A stretch of DNA of 37,229 bases from Schleiferilactobacillus harbinensis DSM 16991 (GCF_000425885.1 NZ_AUEH01000030.1:1-37229), one strand, 5' to 3'. Positions 16,059-25,180 are shown, counted from the first letter of the stretch. Numbers and translations are program-made. Notes: a model not told the origin generated them from the sequence alone.

Positions 16059-16703
16059 TCAGATGTTAAAAAATGCCGGAAACCGTTGCTGGATAATAGC
16101 CCACGCCTGATCCGCGACTGTTTGGATCGGCTGGGTGCCGTCCACCGTGACAATGCGCTGCTGCTCTTGGTGCGCTAATGCCTGATAGGCAGCGCGGACC
16201 CGGTCATGGAACGCCGCCCCAGCCTCTTCCAACCGATCTTCCGGTTGGGCGCGGTAATGCTGGATGCGGGCAATGCCCACCGCCGGCGGCACATCAACGT
16301 ACACAGTCAATTGCGGCATCGTGCCGTTGGTCGCGAACCGGTTGATGGCCGCCACGGCGTCGGTCCCTAACTCACGGCCGGCACCTTGATAGGCAATAGA
16401 ACTATCCACATACCGATCAGACAAAACGATCTTGCCCTGCCGCAAAGCCGGCCGGATCACATCATGCAGATGTTGAGCGCGGGCAGCGGCATACAGCAGT
16501 GCCTCGGTACTGGCCGCCATGTCGGTGTTGTTCGAATCCAGAATAACGTGGCGGATTTGTTCCGCAATCGGGCTGCCGCCGGGTTCACGCGTCAAAACCA
16601 CTGAGTGGTCTGAATACGCTTCTAGTACAGGTACGAGCTGTTGCAGCATACTGCTTTTGCCGGCACCGTCTGGTCCCTCAAATGAAATAAATAATCCGTT
16701 CAC
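16059..16703 (-). CDS. tmk: Thymidylate kinase
   Basis: The 214-residue kinase makes dTDP from dTMP and ATP. It has the P-loop FEGPDGAGKSS, the TREPGGSPIAEQIR motif with the catalytic arginine, and DRYVDSSIAYQGAGR, and lacks the LID arginines of the E. coli type. The start is taken as GTG 16703, with AGAAGG about 6 bases upstream. An ATG at 16733 would add ten polar residues and has no ribosome site. It precedes darA and holB, and a -10-like TACAAT at 16740-16745 may give it extra transcription. Confidence 0.93.
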   Translation of the reverse strand: MNGLFISFEGPDGAGKSSMLQQLVPVLEAYSDHSVVLTREPGGSPIAEQIRHVILDSNNTDMAASTEALLYAAARAQHLHDVIRPALRQGKIVLSDRYVDSSIAYQGAGRELGTDAVAAINRFATNGTMPQLTVYVDVPPAVGIARIQHYRAQPEDRLEEAGAAFHDRVRAAYQALAHQEQQRIVTVDGTQPIQTVADQAWAIIQQRFPAFFNI

Positions 16704-16772
16704 GTTATTCCTTCTTTCTTTCTGGTTAGCCATAAGTTTATTGTATCACGACGACCGGCACAACCCGGTCAA

Positions 16773-17027
16773 TTAATTAAATGTATCCGTAAAATGACTG
16801 ATGAGTCCCGGGGCAATGGTATGGGAATGCAAATGCCGGCGGCGCGCCTCGCTGTATAACAGTTCGTAACGCGCCTTCAAGATCTGCACATCGCTCTCGT
16901 CACTCCAAGCGGTGGGGACCGCCGCGTTGGCGATGTGCTGTTCCCGCTGCCACTCTTCCCGGATCACATTAATTTCAGCCAACAGAGCGGCATCGAATTC
17001 CGCACGTAACTTGTGCTGCTTAAACAT
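16773..17027 (-). CDS. yaaL: YaaL family protein (DUF2508)
   Basis: This acidic, mostly helical 84-residue protein is recognised as YaaL by size, its ARYELLYSEARRRH motif, and its place between recR and tmk. No function is known for the family. The start codon is 3 bases after the recR stop, so it is translated from the same operon. Confidence 0.82.
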   Translation of the reverse strand: MFKQHKLRAEFDAALLAEINVIREEWQREQHIANAAVPTAWSDESDVQILKARYELLYSEARRRHLHSHTIAPGLISHFTDTFN

Positions 17028-17030
17028 GGG

Positions 17031-17633
17031 CTACATCTCCTGTCGGCCTTCCACTGCCTTGATCAAGGTCATGGCATCTGCGTATTCAATATCGCTGCCC
17101 ACCGCTAGACCATAGGCCAGCCGGGTCACTTTGATGCCGGCCGGCTTGATCAGCCGGGCCAGATACATCGCCGTGGATTCCCCTTCCGGCGTCGCGTTGG
17201 TGGCAATGATCACCTCTTTAACTTCCGTGTGCTGCTGCAGCCGGGTCAGAAGCGATTTGATATTAATATCTTCCGGTCCTTTGCCCGTCGTAGGCGACAA
17301 AACGCCATGCAGGACATGATACAAACCGTGATACTCATTCATCCGTTCCAACGCCATAATATCTTTAGGCTGTTCCACGACTAGGATTCGGGTTTGATCC
17401 CGGGACGGATCAGAACAGATCACACAGGGATCCTGGTCCGTGATGTTGCCGCAGATCGAGCAAAAATGCAGTTTGGTCTTGGCATCATGCAAATCTTGGG
17501 CAAATTCATCCACCTCATCCTGGGGCATATCCAGGGTAAAAAAGGCCAACCGAGTAGCAGTTTTTTCACCGATCCCGGGTAATTTCATATAACTGTCGAT
17601 CAATTTTGCGATGGGTTCCGGATATTGCAGCAT
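17031..17633 (-). CDS. recR: Recombination mediator RecR
   Basis: The 200-residue protein has the RecR architecture: an N-terminal helix-hairpin-helix with [16 protein letters not shown], a four-cysteine zinc finger (CSICGN and CVIC, residues 57-72) and a Toprim domain with [14 protein letters not shown]. The C-terminal Walker-B-like end is [15 protein letters not shown]. RecR works with RecF and RecO to load RecA on gapped DNA. It follows ybaB by 5 bases. Confidence 0.96.
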   Translation of the reverse strand: MLQYPEPIAKLIDSYMKLPGIGEKTATRLAFFTLDMPQDEVDEFAQDLHDAKTKLHFCSICGNITDQDPCVICSDPSRDQTRILVVEQPKDIMALERMNEYHGLYHVLHGVLSPTTGKGPEDINIKSLLTRLQQHTEVKEVIIATNATPEGESTAMYLARLIKPAGIKVTRLAYGLAVGSDIEYADAMTLIKAVEGRQEM

Positions 17634-17638
17634 GCGCC

Positions 17639-17956
17639 TTACATTCCTTTAGCGAAGCGGCCCATGGTGCTGTCTGTCGTCTGTTTGATCTGTTTCTCGG
17701 CGTCGTTGACGGCGGCAATGATCAGATCTTGCAGCATATCGGGATCATCAGCATCGATCGCTTCGGGCTTGATTTGAATATCAGTCATTTCGTGTTTGCC
17801 GGTAAAGGTCACCGTCACCATATCTTCTGGGGCCTTGCCAGTAAATTCGGTCTTATCAAGCTGGTCCTGGGCCGCGGTCATTTCTTTTTGCATCTGTTGT
17901 ACCTGGCGCATCATATTCTGCATGTTGCCGCCGCCAAAATTGGGCATTTTAGCCAT
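17639..17956 (-). CDS. YbaB/EbfC nucleoid-associated protein
   Basis: The 105-residue DNA-binding dimer has a Met/Asn/Gly-rich N-terminus ([11 protein letters not shown]), a long helix with [13 protein letters not shown], and the [16 protein letters not shown] core with [10 protein letters not shown]. The family binds DNA without strong specificity and shapes the nucleoid. Its start overlaps the dnaX end by 8 bases. dnaX-ybaB-recR is conserved across most bacteria. Confidence 0.94.
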   Translation of the reverse strand: MAKMPNFGGGNMQNMMRQVQQMQKEMTAAQDQLDKTEFTGKAPEDMVTVTFTGKHEMTDIQIKPEAIDADDPDMLQDLIIAAVNDAEKQIKQTTDSTMGRFAKGM

Positions 17957-19790
17957 TTGTCTTCACTCCATCTGTTTGTTTTTGGTTATTGTCTGAGGAT
18001 GCTGTCTGTTTGCTTGAACCATTGTCGACTTCCACAAAACTGCCGAACAAGGCCTTGGCTTTGTCCACCAGGGGATTGGCTGGCGCCGCCGCGGGGGCAG
18101 CACTGGCCGTCGCGGTGCTGGCCGCCGCTGACGTCGGGGCGTCACCGGGAGCAGGCCGGCCGGACTTTTGCTTGCCCACCGGATGAGCCAGCAAATAATT
18201 CTTACGGATCTGCGGCCATTGTTCTTTGGGCACGAAGTAGACGTGCATCGGATTGCCAGCCAATTTGTTCAAATCGGCCTCGACTTGTTCCCGCAAGACT
18301 TGATCCTTGGCCACTCGCTCAAACATCATCGGATAATCAAAGGATACCACAACCGCCTCGGGACTGGCGGCCACCGGTTTGGTACCCACATGGAGCATCG
18401 CCCGCTGGCCAACATCCAGCATATTCAGCAGATCGCCCCATATCGATTGCAAGTTGGCCAGATTCTGACGAGTGGCCTGCCCCAGGACCGTGTTGATCTC
18501 TTCCAGATTCACATGGACCTTGGTATGCCGCTGGGGCGCTTTGCGCTTAACGGCCGCCGCTGGCCCAGCAGCCGGCGCCGTGCCGCCCTTCGCTGCCTGC
18601 TGCAAGGCCGCCACTTGCTGTTCAAGGGATTTGATCGTCTCAGTAAGCGCCTCTGGCGCGGGTGCCGATTGAGCCGCCGGGGCCGCCGCTGGCTCAGCGA
18701 CGGTCTGGCTGAGGGTCGCCAATTTCACTGTCAGTACATCCAAATAGACATCTGGATGGGTCGTTTGGCGTAATTGTTCCTGCACATCCGTCAGCACGTC
18801 GATCATCTGATAGACCCGCGTATCGTCAATTTGTTTGATCAGCTCGGCAAAGGCGGCCGGATCCTGGGTCGCGTAGAAACTGCGGGCCAAATGGGGATCC
18901 TGCCGGTACAGCAGCAGATCCCGCAGAAAAATCAGCAGGTTCGTGATGAACTGATTCGGGTCCTTCCCCGCGGCCAGCTCCGTTTGGACGATCGTTAAAC
19001 CATTCCCCGTTTCGCCAGCGTTGACCGCCCGCAAATACTTCGTCAGCGTATCGCCAGACAAGGAGCCGGTGACGGTGAGCGCATTGGCTAGCGTCACGTG
19101 GTCGGCACCAAAGGAGAGGACTTGGTCCAAAATACTCAGTGCATCCCGCATCCCGCCGGCCGCCGCGTTGGCAATCAGTTCTAAGGCCGCGTCGTCAAAG
19201 GTGATCTGCATATCCTTTAAAATATAGTGCATCCGGGCCACGATGGTCTCGGTGGCGATCCGCTTAAAGTCGAAGCGCTGGGTCCGGGAAATGATCGTCG
19301 CCGGGACTTTTTGCACTTCGGTGGTGGCTAAAATAAAAATCACATGCGCCGGCGGTTCTTCCAAGGTTTTGAGCAGGGCATTAAAGGCCCCGGTCGACAG
19401 CATGTGCACTTCGTCAATAATATACACTTTGTAGTCGGCCACAGTGGGAGCGTACTTGGCCTTGTCCCGGATATCCCGAATTTCGTCCACGCCGTTATTT
19501 GAGGCCGCGTCAATTTCGATGACGTCACCCAGCCGGCCGGCGGTGATGGCCTGACAGGTCTCGCACTTGTTGCAAGGCTCTCCGTCTTCTCGATACCGGC
19601 AATTGACCGCTTTAGCTAAGATCTTCGCCGCGGACGTCTTCCCGGTCCCGCGGGGGCCGGTAAATAGGTAGGCATGACTGATTTGATCGGTGATCAGCGC
19701 ATTTTTCAGCGTTTGGGTCACCGTCTCCTGCCCCACGAGATCAGCGAATCGCTGGGGCCGCCACACCCGATACAGCGCCTGATAAGCCAT
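17949..19790 (-). CDS. dnaX: DNA polymerase III gamma/tau subunit DnaX
   Basis: The 613-residue clamp-loader ATPase has Walker A GPRGTGKT (45-52), zinc cysteines at 64, 73, 76 and 79, Walker B IIDEVHML (124-131) and an SRT arginine finger near 168. A Pro/Ala-rich tau linker follows from about residue 370, then a C-terminal part that binds the polymerase. The long Ala/Gln/Pro-rich linkers (about 375-425 and 540-580) are variable in the family. No obvious slippery sequence for a gamma frameshift was seen. The start is ATG 19790 with AAGGA 9 bases upstream. It heads the operon down to the thioesterase at 12704. Confidence 0.96.
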   Translation of the reverse strand: MAYQALYRVWRPQRFADLVGQETVTQTLKNALITDQISHAYLFTGPRGTGKTSAAKILAKAVNCRYREDGEPCNKCETCQAITAGRLGDVIEIDAASNNGVDEIRDIRDKAKYAPTVADYKVYIIDEVHMLSTGAFNALLKTLEEPPAHVIFILATTEVQKVPATIISRTQRFDFKRIATETIVARMHYILKDMQITFDDAALELIANAAAGGMRDALSILDQVLSFGADHVTLANALTVTGSLSGDTLTKYLRAVNAGETGNGLTIVQTELAAGKDPNQFITNLLIFLRDLLLYRQDPHLARSFYATQDPAAFAELIKQIDDTRVYQMIDVLTDVQEQLRQTTHPDVYLDVLTVKLATLSQTVAEPAAAPAAQSAPAPEALTETIKSLEQQVAALQQAAKGGTAPAAGPAAAVKRKAPQRHTKVHVNLEEINTVLGQATRQNLANLQSIWGDLLNMLDVGQRAMLHVGTKPVAASPEAVVVSFDYPMMFERVAKDQVLREQVEADLNKLAGNPMHVYFVPKEQWPQIRKNYLLAHPVGKQKSGRPAPGDAPTSAAASTATASAAPAAAPANPLVDKAKALFGSFVEVDNGSSKQTASSDNNQKQTDGVKTNG

Positions 19791-19836
19791 TGCCAGCCGT
19801 CCTTTCTGCCTAGTTAAAAAATCTCTGGATAGTCAA

Positions 19837-19869
19837 GTGGCTGAAGCAGAATGAATCCGCCCCAGCCAC
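19837..19869 (-). promoter_or_regulatory. Hairpin in the dnaX leader
   Basis: GTGGCTG (19837-19843) and CAGCCAC (19863-19869) form a 7-bp inverted repeat between the SRP RNA and dnaX. It has no T tract, so it is not a clear terminator; it may be a processing or regulatory stem. Confidence 0.35.
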
Positions 19870-19885
19870 AGTTAAATTTCTATAA

Positions 19886-19976
19886 AACAAAAGGCACATG
19901 ACAATACGTACTTAGTGCTGCTTCCTTCCGGACCTGACACGCTTCGTAAGACTGTCATTGCCTTAAGGCCTTGCGG
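19886..19976 (-). ncRNA. ffs: Small bacterial signal recognition particle RNA (4.5S type)
   Basis: The minus strand contains the universally conserved SRP domain IV core: GTCAGGTCCGG, then AAGGAAGCAGC, followed by CTAAG. The flanking arms AAGGC-AATGACA and TGTCAT-GTGCCTT close the long hairpin. A T-rich run (TTTTGTTTT) follows the 3' arm. This is the short form without an Alu domain that binds Ffh and guides ribosomes to the membrane. Its position directly upstream of dnaX is conserved in lactobacilli. Ends are estimated from the promoter and the T-rich run. Confidence 0.93.
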
Positions 19977-19983
19977 CTTAATT

Positions 19984-20012
19984 AGTATAGCAAAAATCCG
20001 GCGCAAAGGCAA
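19984..20012 (-). promoter_or_regulatory. Promoter of the SRP RNA
   Basis: On the minus strand TTGCCT (20007-20012), a 17-base spacer and TATACT (19984-19989) are present. TGC directly before the -10 gives an extended -10. The SRP RNA 5' end lies about 7-8 bases downstream. Confidence 0.8.
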
Positions 20013-20128
20013 AAATCCGCCAGCTGGGAAGGAAGCCCAGCCGACCGCCCTTGCCAGCCATCTTGGCTCATCTTATACTCAATCAGAGTCCAAAAAAATA
20101 ATTGGAAAGTAGGAATTTGCGATGACCG

Positions 20129-20512
20129 ATGTCGTGCGTAAAACTGTCCAAGAACGGCTGCGCCAAGGAATTCACGCTGGCAATGTTCAGCGGTGAATGG
20201 AAAACGGTGATCCTGTGCAATCTGCACTACCACGGCCCGTACCGTTTCAATGAACTGATGCGGCGGCTGCCCAAAATATCCCACAAAGTGCTGACCAGCC
20301 AGTTGCGGGAACTCGTTGAGGATCAGCTGATCACCCGGCACACCGGGGCTGGCAGCCAACCGCAAGTCTACTATGCCCTCACCGCTCTCAGTCAATCCCT
20401 GATGCCGATCATTGACGCCATGTGCGCTTGGGGCGAACACCGGATCCAGCAGCTGGCCGTGACCCCCCAGTACAATATCCGCCTGCCCGCCCAAACACCC
20501 AGTCATGCCTGA
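20129..20512 (+). CDS. HxlR-family winged-helix transcriptional regulator
   Basis: The 127-residue HxlR/MarR-like regulator has the family core: FTLAMFSGEWKTVILCNL at residues 15-32, then RFNELMRRLPKISHKVLTSQLRELVEDQLI, which holds the recognition helix, and the wing QPQVYYALTALSQSL. Cysteines at residues 3 and 11 precede the helix-turn-helix, as in redox- or aldehyde-sensing relatives. The frame opens only after a TGA at 20123, so ATG 20129 is the only good start. Yet the best ribosome site, GTAGGA (20109-20114), is spaced for an out-of-frame ATG at 20122. Its end overlaps the convergent tadA by 10 bases. The target genes are unknown. Confidence 0.85.
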   Translation: MSCVKLSKNGCAKEFTLAMFSGEWKTVILCNLHYHGPYRFNELMRRLPKISHKVLTSQLRELVEDQLITRHTGAGSQPQVYYALTALSQSLMPIIDAMCAWGEHRIQQLAVTPQYNIRLPAQTPSHA

Positions 20513-21030
20513 CGATCGTCGGTCCCAGCTGCCCGGGCCGCCCGCTTGGCAGCTTTCAGTTCATCTCGAATGCGCTTGAAGAACGCCTTCATCCGGCCGG
20601 CCGCCTCCCCCTCCCGGACACCGGGATATGTGGGCACGTGATGATTATAGCCGGGGAAGTCCAGCAGATTGATCAAGGTGCCAGCACTGCCTGCTTTGGG
20701 GTTCGGGGCGCCATAATAGACCGCATCCAAGCGGGCGTTGATGATTGCCCCGGCACACATCGGGCACGGTTCCAACGTCACAAACAAACTGGCATGGGTC
20801 AAGCGCCAGCTGCTGCGCCGGGCACAGGCCTCATGGATCGCAATCATTTCGGCATGGGCGGTAGCGTCGTGATTGACTTCCCTTAAATTGTGCCCCCGGC
20901 CGATGATTTCGCCGCCGTCGGCCACGATGACGGCGCCAATCGGTACTTCGCCTAAAGCTTGCGCGGCATCCGCTTCTTTGAGCGCTTCGCCCATGAAATA
21001 CTGAATTTCATCCTCCGTAAACGCGATGAT
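20503..21030 (-). CDS. tadA: tRNA-specific adenosine deaminase TadA (apparent ATC start)
   Basis: This essential enzyme deaminates A34 to inosine in tRNA-Arg(ACG). HAEM (zinc His and catalytic Glu) and EPCPMCAGA (two zinc cysteines) are intact. The first ATG in frame is at 20994 and has no ribosome site at a usable distance. In TadA proteins such as Bacillus (MTQDELYMKEAIKEA) that methionine is an internal residue. The frame upstream encodes a family-like N-terminus (FTEDEIQYFMGEALKEA), with no ATG, GTG or TTG. A perfect AAGGAG (21037-21042) is 6 bases before ATC 21030 and 9 before ATC 21027. I therefore extend the gene to an AUC start; the conservative model is 20503-20994 (163 residues). 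Confidence 0.85.
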   Translation of the reverse strand: MIAFTEDEIQYFMGEALKEADAAQALGEVPIGAVIVADGGEIIGRGHNLREVNHDATAHAEMIAIHEACARRSSWRLTHASLFVTLEPCPMCAGAIINARLDAVYYGAPNPKAGSAGTLINLLDFPGYNHHVPTYPGVREGEAAGRMKAFFKRIRDELKAAKRAARAAGTDDRQA

Positions 21031-21097
21031 CGTCCACTCCTTAATTATTAAAAATGGTACACTGAAGACATTGTAACAACTGGAAAGGAGACCCGCT

Positions 21098-21967
21098 ATG
21101 CCCCTTGATGCTGCCGACTGGCAACGAATTTATCCCACCGCTCTCGTGGTCGATCAGCCCTTGTCTGATCCCCGTTATTTATCCCTTCCCCTGCCGGAAA
21201 AGCAGGGGTACATTGCCATCGACCGCAACCCCCTGAGCCGCAGCGAGGCGACGCTGTTGGAAACGTTGGCGCAAGATGACGAGACGCCGGTACAAAATCC
21301 CTGGTACGCCTTTTTGACCGGCCAGACCAGCAAAGCCCCCGCCCGGTTCACCGGCTTGCGGGTGGTGCAATTGCGGGTCACCATGAAAGACGCCAGTGTC
21401 AGCAAAACTGATTTTCTTGAAGCCGCCATCGGCATGTTCGACGACCTGCTGGCCCACTTCTGGGTCGATGATCACTATGCCTTGCTGATCGAACCGCTGA
21501 GTACTAAGAATCCGGATCACCAGACCCTGGCCGATTTCGCTCAGGTACTGGCGGCGATGGAGACCGACTTTTACGCCAACATTCAGATTTACGTCGGCAA
21601 CTTCTGGCAAGCAGAAGATCCGCTGCCCCAGCTTTTTGCGGAGGAACAGCGGATCTTTGCCGGGGTCAAGGCAACCAAACCGCAAAGCGACCTGGCCAGC
21701 CAATCCTTGGCCTATTTCACCGCACCGATGCGGGCCCAATCGACGGTGTATGAAACGCTGCGCACCCGATTAGCCGAAATGCCGGAATATGCCGAGGTGA
21801 TTATCGCCTTGTACCAGCATCAGGGCAATATGACCGGCGCCGCCAAAGCTTTGTATCTGCATCGGAATACGCTGCAGTACCGGATCGATAAATTTCAGGA
21901 ACTCACCGGCTGGTCCTTGCGGGACATGGATCACTTGACCCTGTGTTATCTCCTGCTCATCGAATGA
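21098..21967 (+). CDS. PucR/CdaR-type transcriptional regulator
   Basis: The 289-residue protein ends in a PucR-type helix-turn-helix: LYQHQGNMTGAAKALYLHR followed by NTLQYRIDKFQELTG, at about residues 243-277. The preceding 200 residues form a GGDEF-like sensor region without catalytic motifs. Members act as ligand-sensing activators for purine, sugar-diacid or other catabolic genes; no such target is adjacent. The start is ATG 21098 with GGAAAGGAG 7 bases upstream. Its end overlaps the convergent methyltransferase gene by 11 bases. Confidence 0.83.
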   Translation: MPLDAADWQRIYPTALVVDQPLSDPRYLSLPLPEKQGYIAIDRNPLSRSEATLLETLAQDDETPVQNPWYAFLTGQTSKAPARFTGLRVVQLRVTMKDASVSKTDFLEAAIGMFDDLLAHFWVDDHYALLIEPLSTKNPDHQTLADFAQVLAAMETDFYANIQIYVGNFWQAEDPLPQLFAEEQRIFAGVKATKPQSDLASQSLAYFTAPMRAQSTVYETLRTRLAEMPEYAEVIIALYQHQGNMTGAAKALYLHRNTLQYRIDKFQELTGWSLRDMDHLTLCYLLLIE

Positions 21968-22562
21968 GCACACTATCCAGAATTTGATACCCCTTATTAT
22001 GTTTCAGCACCGTACAGTTGCCAAAGGCGGCCGTCATGCGTTTCTTCGCAGACGGGGCGCCTTGTTTTTTTTGAATCACGACTAATAAATGGCCGCCTTC
22101 CACCAAGTGGTCCGCCGCTCCCGTCAAGATGGCATTGACCACATCCTTCCCCGCCCGGATCGGCGGGTTGGTCAAAATGGCGGCATAACGCCCATCAATC
22201 GCATCGTACACGCTGGACGGGAAAATATGAACGTTGTGAATGTGGTTGGCCGCGGCATTCTCCACCGCCAGACCCAAAGCCCGTTCGTTCACGTCCGTCA
22301 TGTCCACTTCCCGCCGGGGAGCTAAAGCAGCCATGGTCAAGCCAATCGGGCCATAGCCGCAGCCCAGATCCAGAATTGCCCCCGCTGGCCAGACGGCGGG
22401 ATCCGCCGTATCAATCAGCGTTTGACTGCCGAAATCCACCCGCTCCTTCGAAAAGACACTGGCGTCGGTCACAAAACGGAAGGGAATTCCCCGCAGCGTG
22501 GCGTCAAAAGTATGCCGATCATGGGCACTGGTCGGATCGACAGAATAATAATGGTCAGCCAT
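21957..22562 (-). CDS. Class I SAM-dependent methyltransferase, RsmC-like (YbxB)
   Basis: The 201-residue methyltransferase has the SAM-binding motif ILDLGCGYGPIGLTMA and the NPPIRAG motif (an NPPx type that fits N-methylation of bases), preceded by DASVFSKERVDFGSQ. This is the short C-terminal RsmC-like form of Firmicutes, presumed to methylate guanine in rRNA; the substrate is inferred. The gene starts 23 bases after the mprF stop on the same strand, so it is probably in the mprF operon. Confidence 0.85.
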   Translation of the reverse strand: MADHYYSVDPTSAHDRHTFDATLRGIPFRFVTDASVFSKERVDFGSQTLIDTADPAVWPAGAILDLGCGYGPIGLTMAALAPRREVDMTDVNERALGLAVENAAANHIHNVHIFPSSVYDAIDGRYAAILTNPPIRAGKDVVNAILTGAADHLVEGGHLLVVIQKKQGAPSAKKRMTAAFGNCTVLKHNKGYQILDSVLIR

Positions 22563-22585
22563 GGTAAACCTTCTTTCTATGCCAA

Positions 22586-25180
22586 CTAGACATTATGCGG
22601 GCCAAAGAATTGCGGTTGATACATCCCAGCCTGATACAGCTGGGGATCGATCTTCTTATTCACGATCAGCAGGATCTGCAGCATGGTGAACAGGACAGAA
22701 CTGCGCCGCCAGTAGACCACATACCGCGGCACCCACTTGGTCACGTACTTATTCTTGTAACTGCGCAGGCCACCGAAATCGTAGAAACGGTAACCATATT
22801 GATAAATCAAGTGGGCGGCCCGCTCTTCCAGGAAACCATAACTGTTGGTTCCCACGCCGGAAAGCGGCGCCATACCCATGTTGAAATACTGGTAGCCGTT
22901 ATCCCGGCCCCAATAAAACAGGTTAATGAACACTTCATCCATGATTCCGGACGGTGCATCCGCCATATGGCGCATCAAGTCAATGCTGGTGGTTTCCTTG
23001 CTGCCGGCAGGCATTGAATTGGCAAAGGCAATCATCTGGCCGTCCTTATCCCGAATCACGGCCACCGGGGTTTGTTCCAAATAATAGCGGTCCATGAAGC
23101 CCAGGGAGAAGCCCTTCTCTTCCCGGCCAGCCAGCCAGCTGTCTGAGATCTCCTGCAGCCGGGCCATGGTCTTGTCGTCAAAGGGGGGCTGAATGATGTC
23201 AAAGGTGTAGCCCTCCCGTTTGAAACGGTTCATCAGTGACCGCTCACCCTTGAAGTGATTGCCGGAAATCTTGAAGTCTGGCAAGGCGACTAACCCTTCC
23301 TCGCCGAACTTCATGAAATCAAAACCCAGATCGTGCATCTGCATGGTGAACCCTTCGGATACTTCATAGAAGACCAAGGACAGGTCCAACTTGTCCGCCT
23401 CATTCATGAATTCTTCGACGGCGGGCACCAGATAGTCCTGATTCCCCACCGGTTCGCCCATGATGATGATCTTATCGGCCTTTTTTCGATACATGAAGAA
23501 TAATTGATCCTGACCATCGACTTGGTAGTAGTGGATCGACTTGTCCCGCAAGAAGGCCAAGTGAGATACCAGGTTGCCGCCGTACTGATCGATCACGGCC
23601 TTCACTCTGTCCGCATCAAAACCGGCGTCCAGTTTATCCCCGCCCACGGACAGGTACTTCAACACCAAGTACACCGTCACAATGGCAATAAACATAGCAA
23701 TCAGCCCGGATAGATACAATCGCCAGCTAGGGAAGATCCAGGCGGTCGGCACCGGCCGGCGGTGATGGATGTTCGGCGCATTATAGAACCCGGCCACAGC
23801 GTAGGCCACGAAGGCGGCAATATAGATCATCCCATCGAAGAGCCGGTCGCCCCAAGCAAACTGGATCCGTTCCCGGTACAGTTCCCGGCGAGAAAGCAGC
23901 GTCACAATGATCATGACGCCAAGGAAGATAATCGTCTTCAAGGAAGTATCCTTCAGCAAGGTGGTGATCATCCCTAAAATCAGAATGATGATCGTCGGCC
24001 AATAAGCCTTGCGCGACTTGTTGGCGATGCCCCGGGCCAAGCCCATGAGCATAAAGGCGATCACGATGTTCGCCGCCCGGCCCAAAAAGACTAAAGTGTA
24101 CGGCCGGAATGAATGAAGCACATGATTTTGCAAAGCAAAGTTCGGCATTGTGGCCAGAATCAACAGCATGATCGCCGTGAAATACAGCAAAATCGTAAAA
24201 ACCAGATGCGCCCCGCGGGACAGCAGCTGCATGGGAATGCCCTGGAGGTAATCGTTGATCCGCTTGCCCATGTCCTGGACAAAGATTACGACGGCAATGG
24301 CGAAAGGTACCAGGTAATAAAATACCCGGTAGAACAGCAGCCAGACCACAGCGATACTGGGATCAACGCCCACCGCCGACAAGCCCATGATCATGAAAAC
24401 ATCGAAACTGCCAATGGCCCCGGGAACCATGGAGGCGATCCCGACAACGTTGGCGATCATGAACAGCGGGAAGACCGCCGCCAAATGGGTCAAGCCCAGC
24501 TGATAGCCGATGAACAGGAAAAAGCCCCCGGCAAATCCCCATTCCAGCATAGAACCCAGCGTCAAGCGCATTTCCCGGGCTAAAGGCAGATCCGCAAAGA
24601 ACTCCGACTCCCGTAAATGCGTGAAGCCCAGCAGGATCGGAAAATACAACCCGCCGCCAATCAGCCAAATCGTATATTGCGTGAACTCTCGGCCAATACC
24701 GAAGACGTACATTTCAACCAAGGCCAGCAGCGACCAGACGGACAGGCCAGACAGCAGGAATAATGCGATCTTTGAGACCGCAAAAATCACCTGCCGCCGG
24801 CTGGCATGCTTGCCGTAATACGTGGCCCGCATCGTCGCCCCCAGGACGCCCCCGAAGCCGATCAGGTTGTTAAACGTGTTGACCACCCAGCCCGATTTCA
24901 GGATATACTTCGTTTCTGCCCGCTCTGGCAGAAACTCTTGGATCACAAAATCATAATTCAGCATCGGTGTGACCGCTACGAGGCCCAACACCAGCATGCT
25001 GAGGACGCTGCCCAAGCTTTGGTTGGTCAGATATTCTTGTAATTGGACTGGATCGACATCTTGCCCGATCCGGCCGACTTCAATGATGACGAAGACGATG
25101 ACGGACATGACAAAAATGGCCTTCAAAATCGTCTTATGCAATTTGGCGAAGCCGGTCAGCTTTTGCCAGAAATTCCGCAC
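22586..25180 (-). CDS. mprF: Phosphatidylglycerol lysyltransferase/flippase MprF
   Basis: The 864-residue protein has an N-terminal flippase part with many membrane helices (to about residue 500) and a C-terminal cytosolic GNAT-like aminoacyl-transferase domain. That domain contains IIMGEPVGN, SDSWL and RDNGYQYFNMGMAPLSGVG, and ends with GGLRSYKNKYVTKW. MprF loads lysine (or alanine) from tRNA onto phosphatidylglycerol and moves the product to the outer leaflet, which protects against cationic peptides. The start chosen is GTG 25180 with GAGGGG 9 bases upstream; the ATG at 25216 lies within the -10 box and has no ribosome site. It has its own promoter at 25215-25242. Confidence 0.95.
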   Translation of the reverse strand: MRNFWQKLTGFAKLHKTILKAIFVMSVIVFVIIEVGRIGQDVDPVQLQEYLTNQSLGSVLSMLVLGLVAVTPMLNYDFVIQEFLPERAETKYILKSGWVVNTFNNLIGFGGVLGATMRATYYGKHASRRQVIFAVSKIALFLLSGLSVWSLLALVEMYVFGIGREFTQYTIWLIGGGLYFPILLGFTHLRESEFFADLPLAREMRLTLGSMLEWGFAGGFFLFIGYQLGLTHLAAVFPLFMIANVVGIASMVPGAIGSFDVFMIMGLSAVGVDPSIAVVWLLFYRVFYYLVPFAIAVVIFVQDMGKRINDYLQGIPMQLLSRGAHLVFTILLYFTAIMLLILATMPNFALQNHVLHSFRPYTLVFLGRAANIVIAFMLMGLARGIANKSRKAYWPTIIILILGMITTLLKDTSLKTIIFLGVMIIVTLLSRRELYRERIQFAWGDRLFDGMIYIAAFVAYAVAGFYNAPNIHHRRPVPTAWIFPSWRLYLSGLIAMFIAIVTVYLVLKYLSVGGDKLDAGFDADRVKAVIDQYGGNLVSHLAFLRDKSIHYYQVDGQDQLFFMYRKKADKIIIMGEPVGNQDYLVPAVEEFMNEADKLDLSLVFYEVSEGFTMQMHDLGFDFMKFGEEGLVALPDFKISGNHFKGERSLMNRFKREGYTFDIIQPPFDDKTMARLQEISDSWLAGREEKGFSLGFMDRYYLEQTPVAVIRDKDGQMIAFANSMPAGSKETTSIDLMRHMADAPSGIMDEVFINLFYWGRDNGYQYFNMGMAPLSGVGTNSYGFLEERAAHLIYQYGYRFYDFGGLRSYKNKYVTKWVPRYVVYWRRSSVLFTMLQILLIVNKKIDPQLYQAGMYQPQFFGPHNV

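Noticed and set aside
16754-16771. Inverted repeat GACCGG/CCGGTC between yaaL and tmk
   Set aside because: Six-bp stem without a T tract, in the middle of an operon; too weak to call a terminator or operator.
17949-18700. Programmed frameshift in dnaX
   Set aside because: No A6G-type slippery run followed by a stem was seen in the tau linker.
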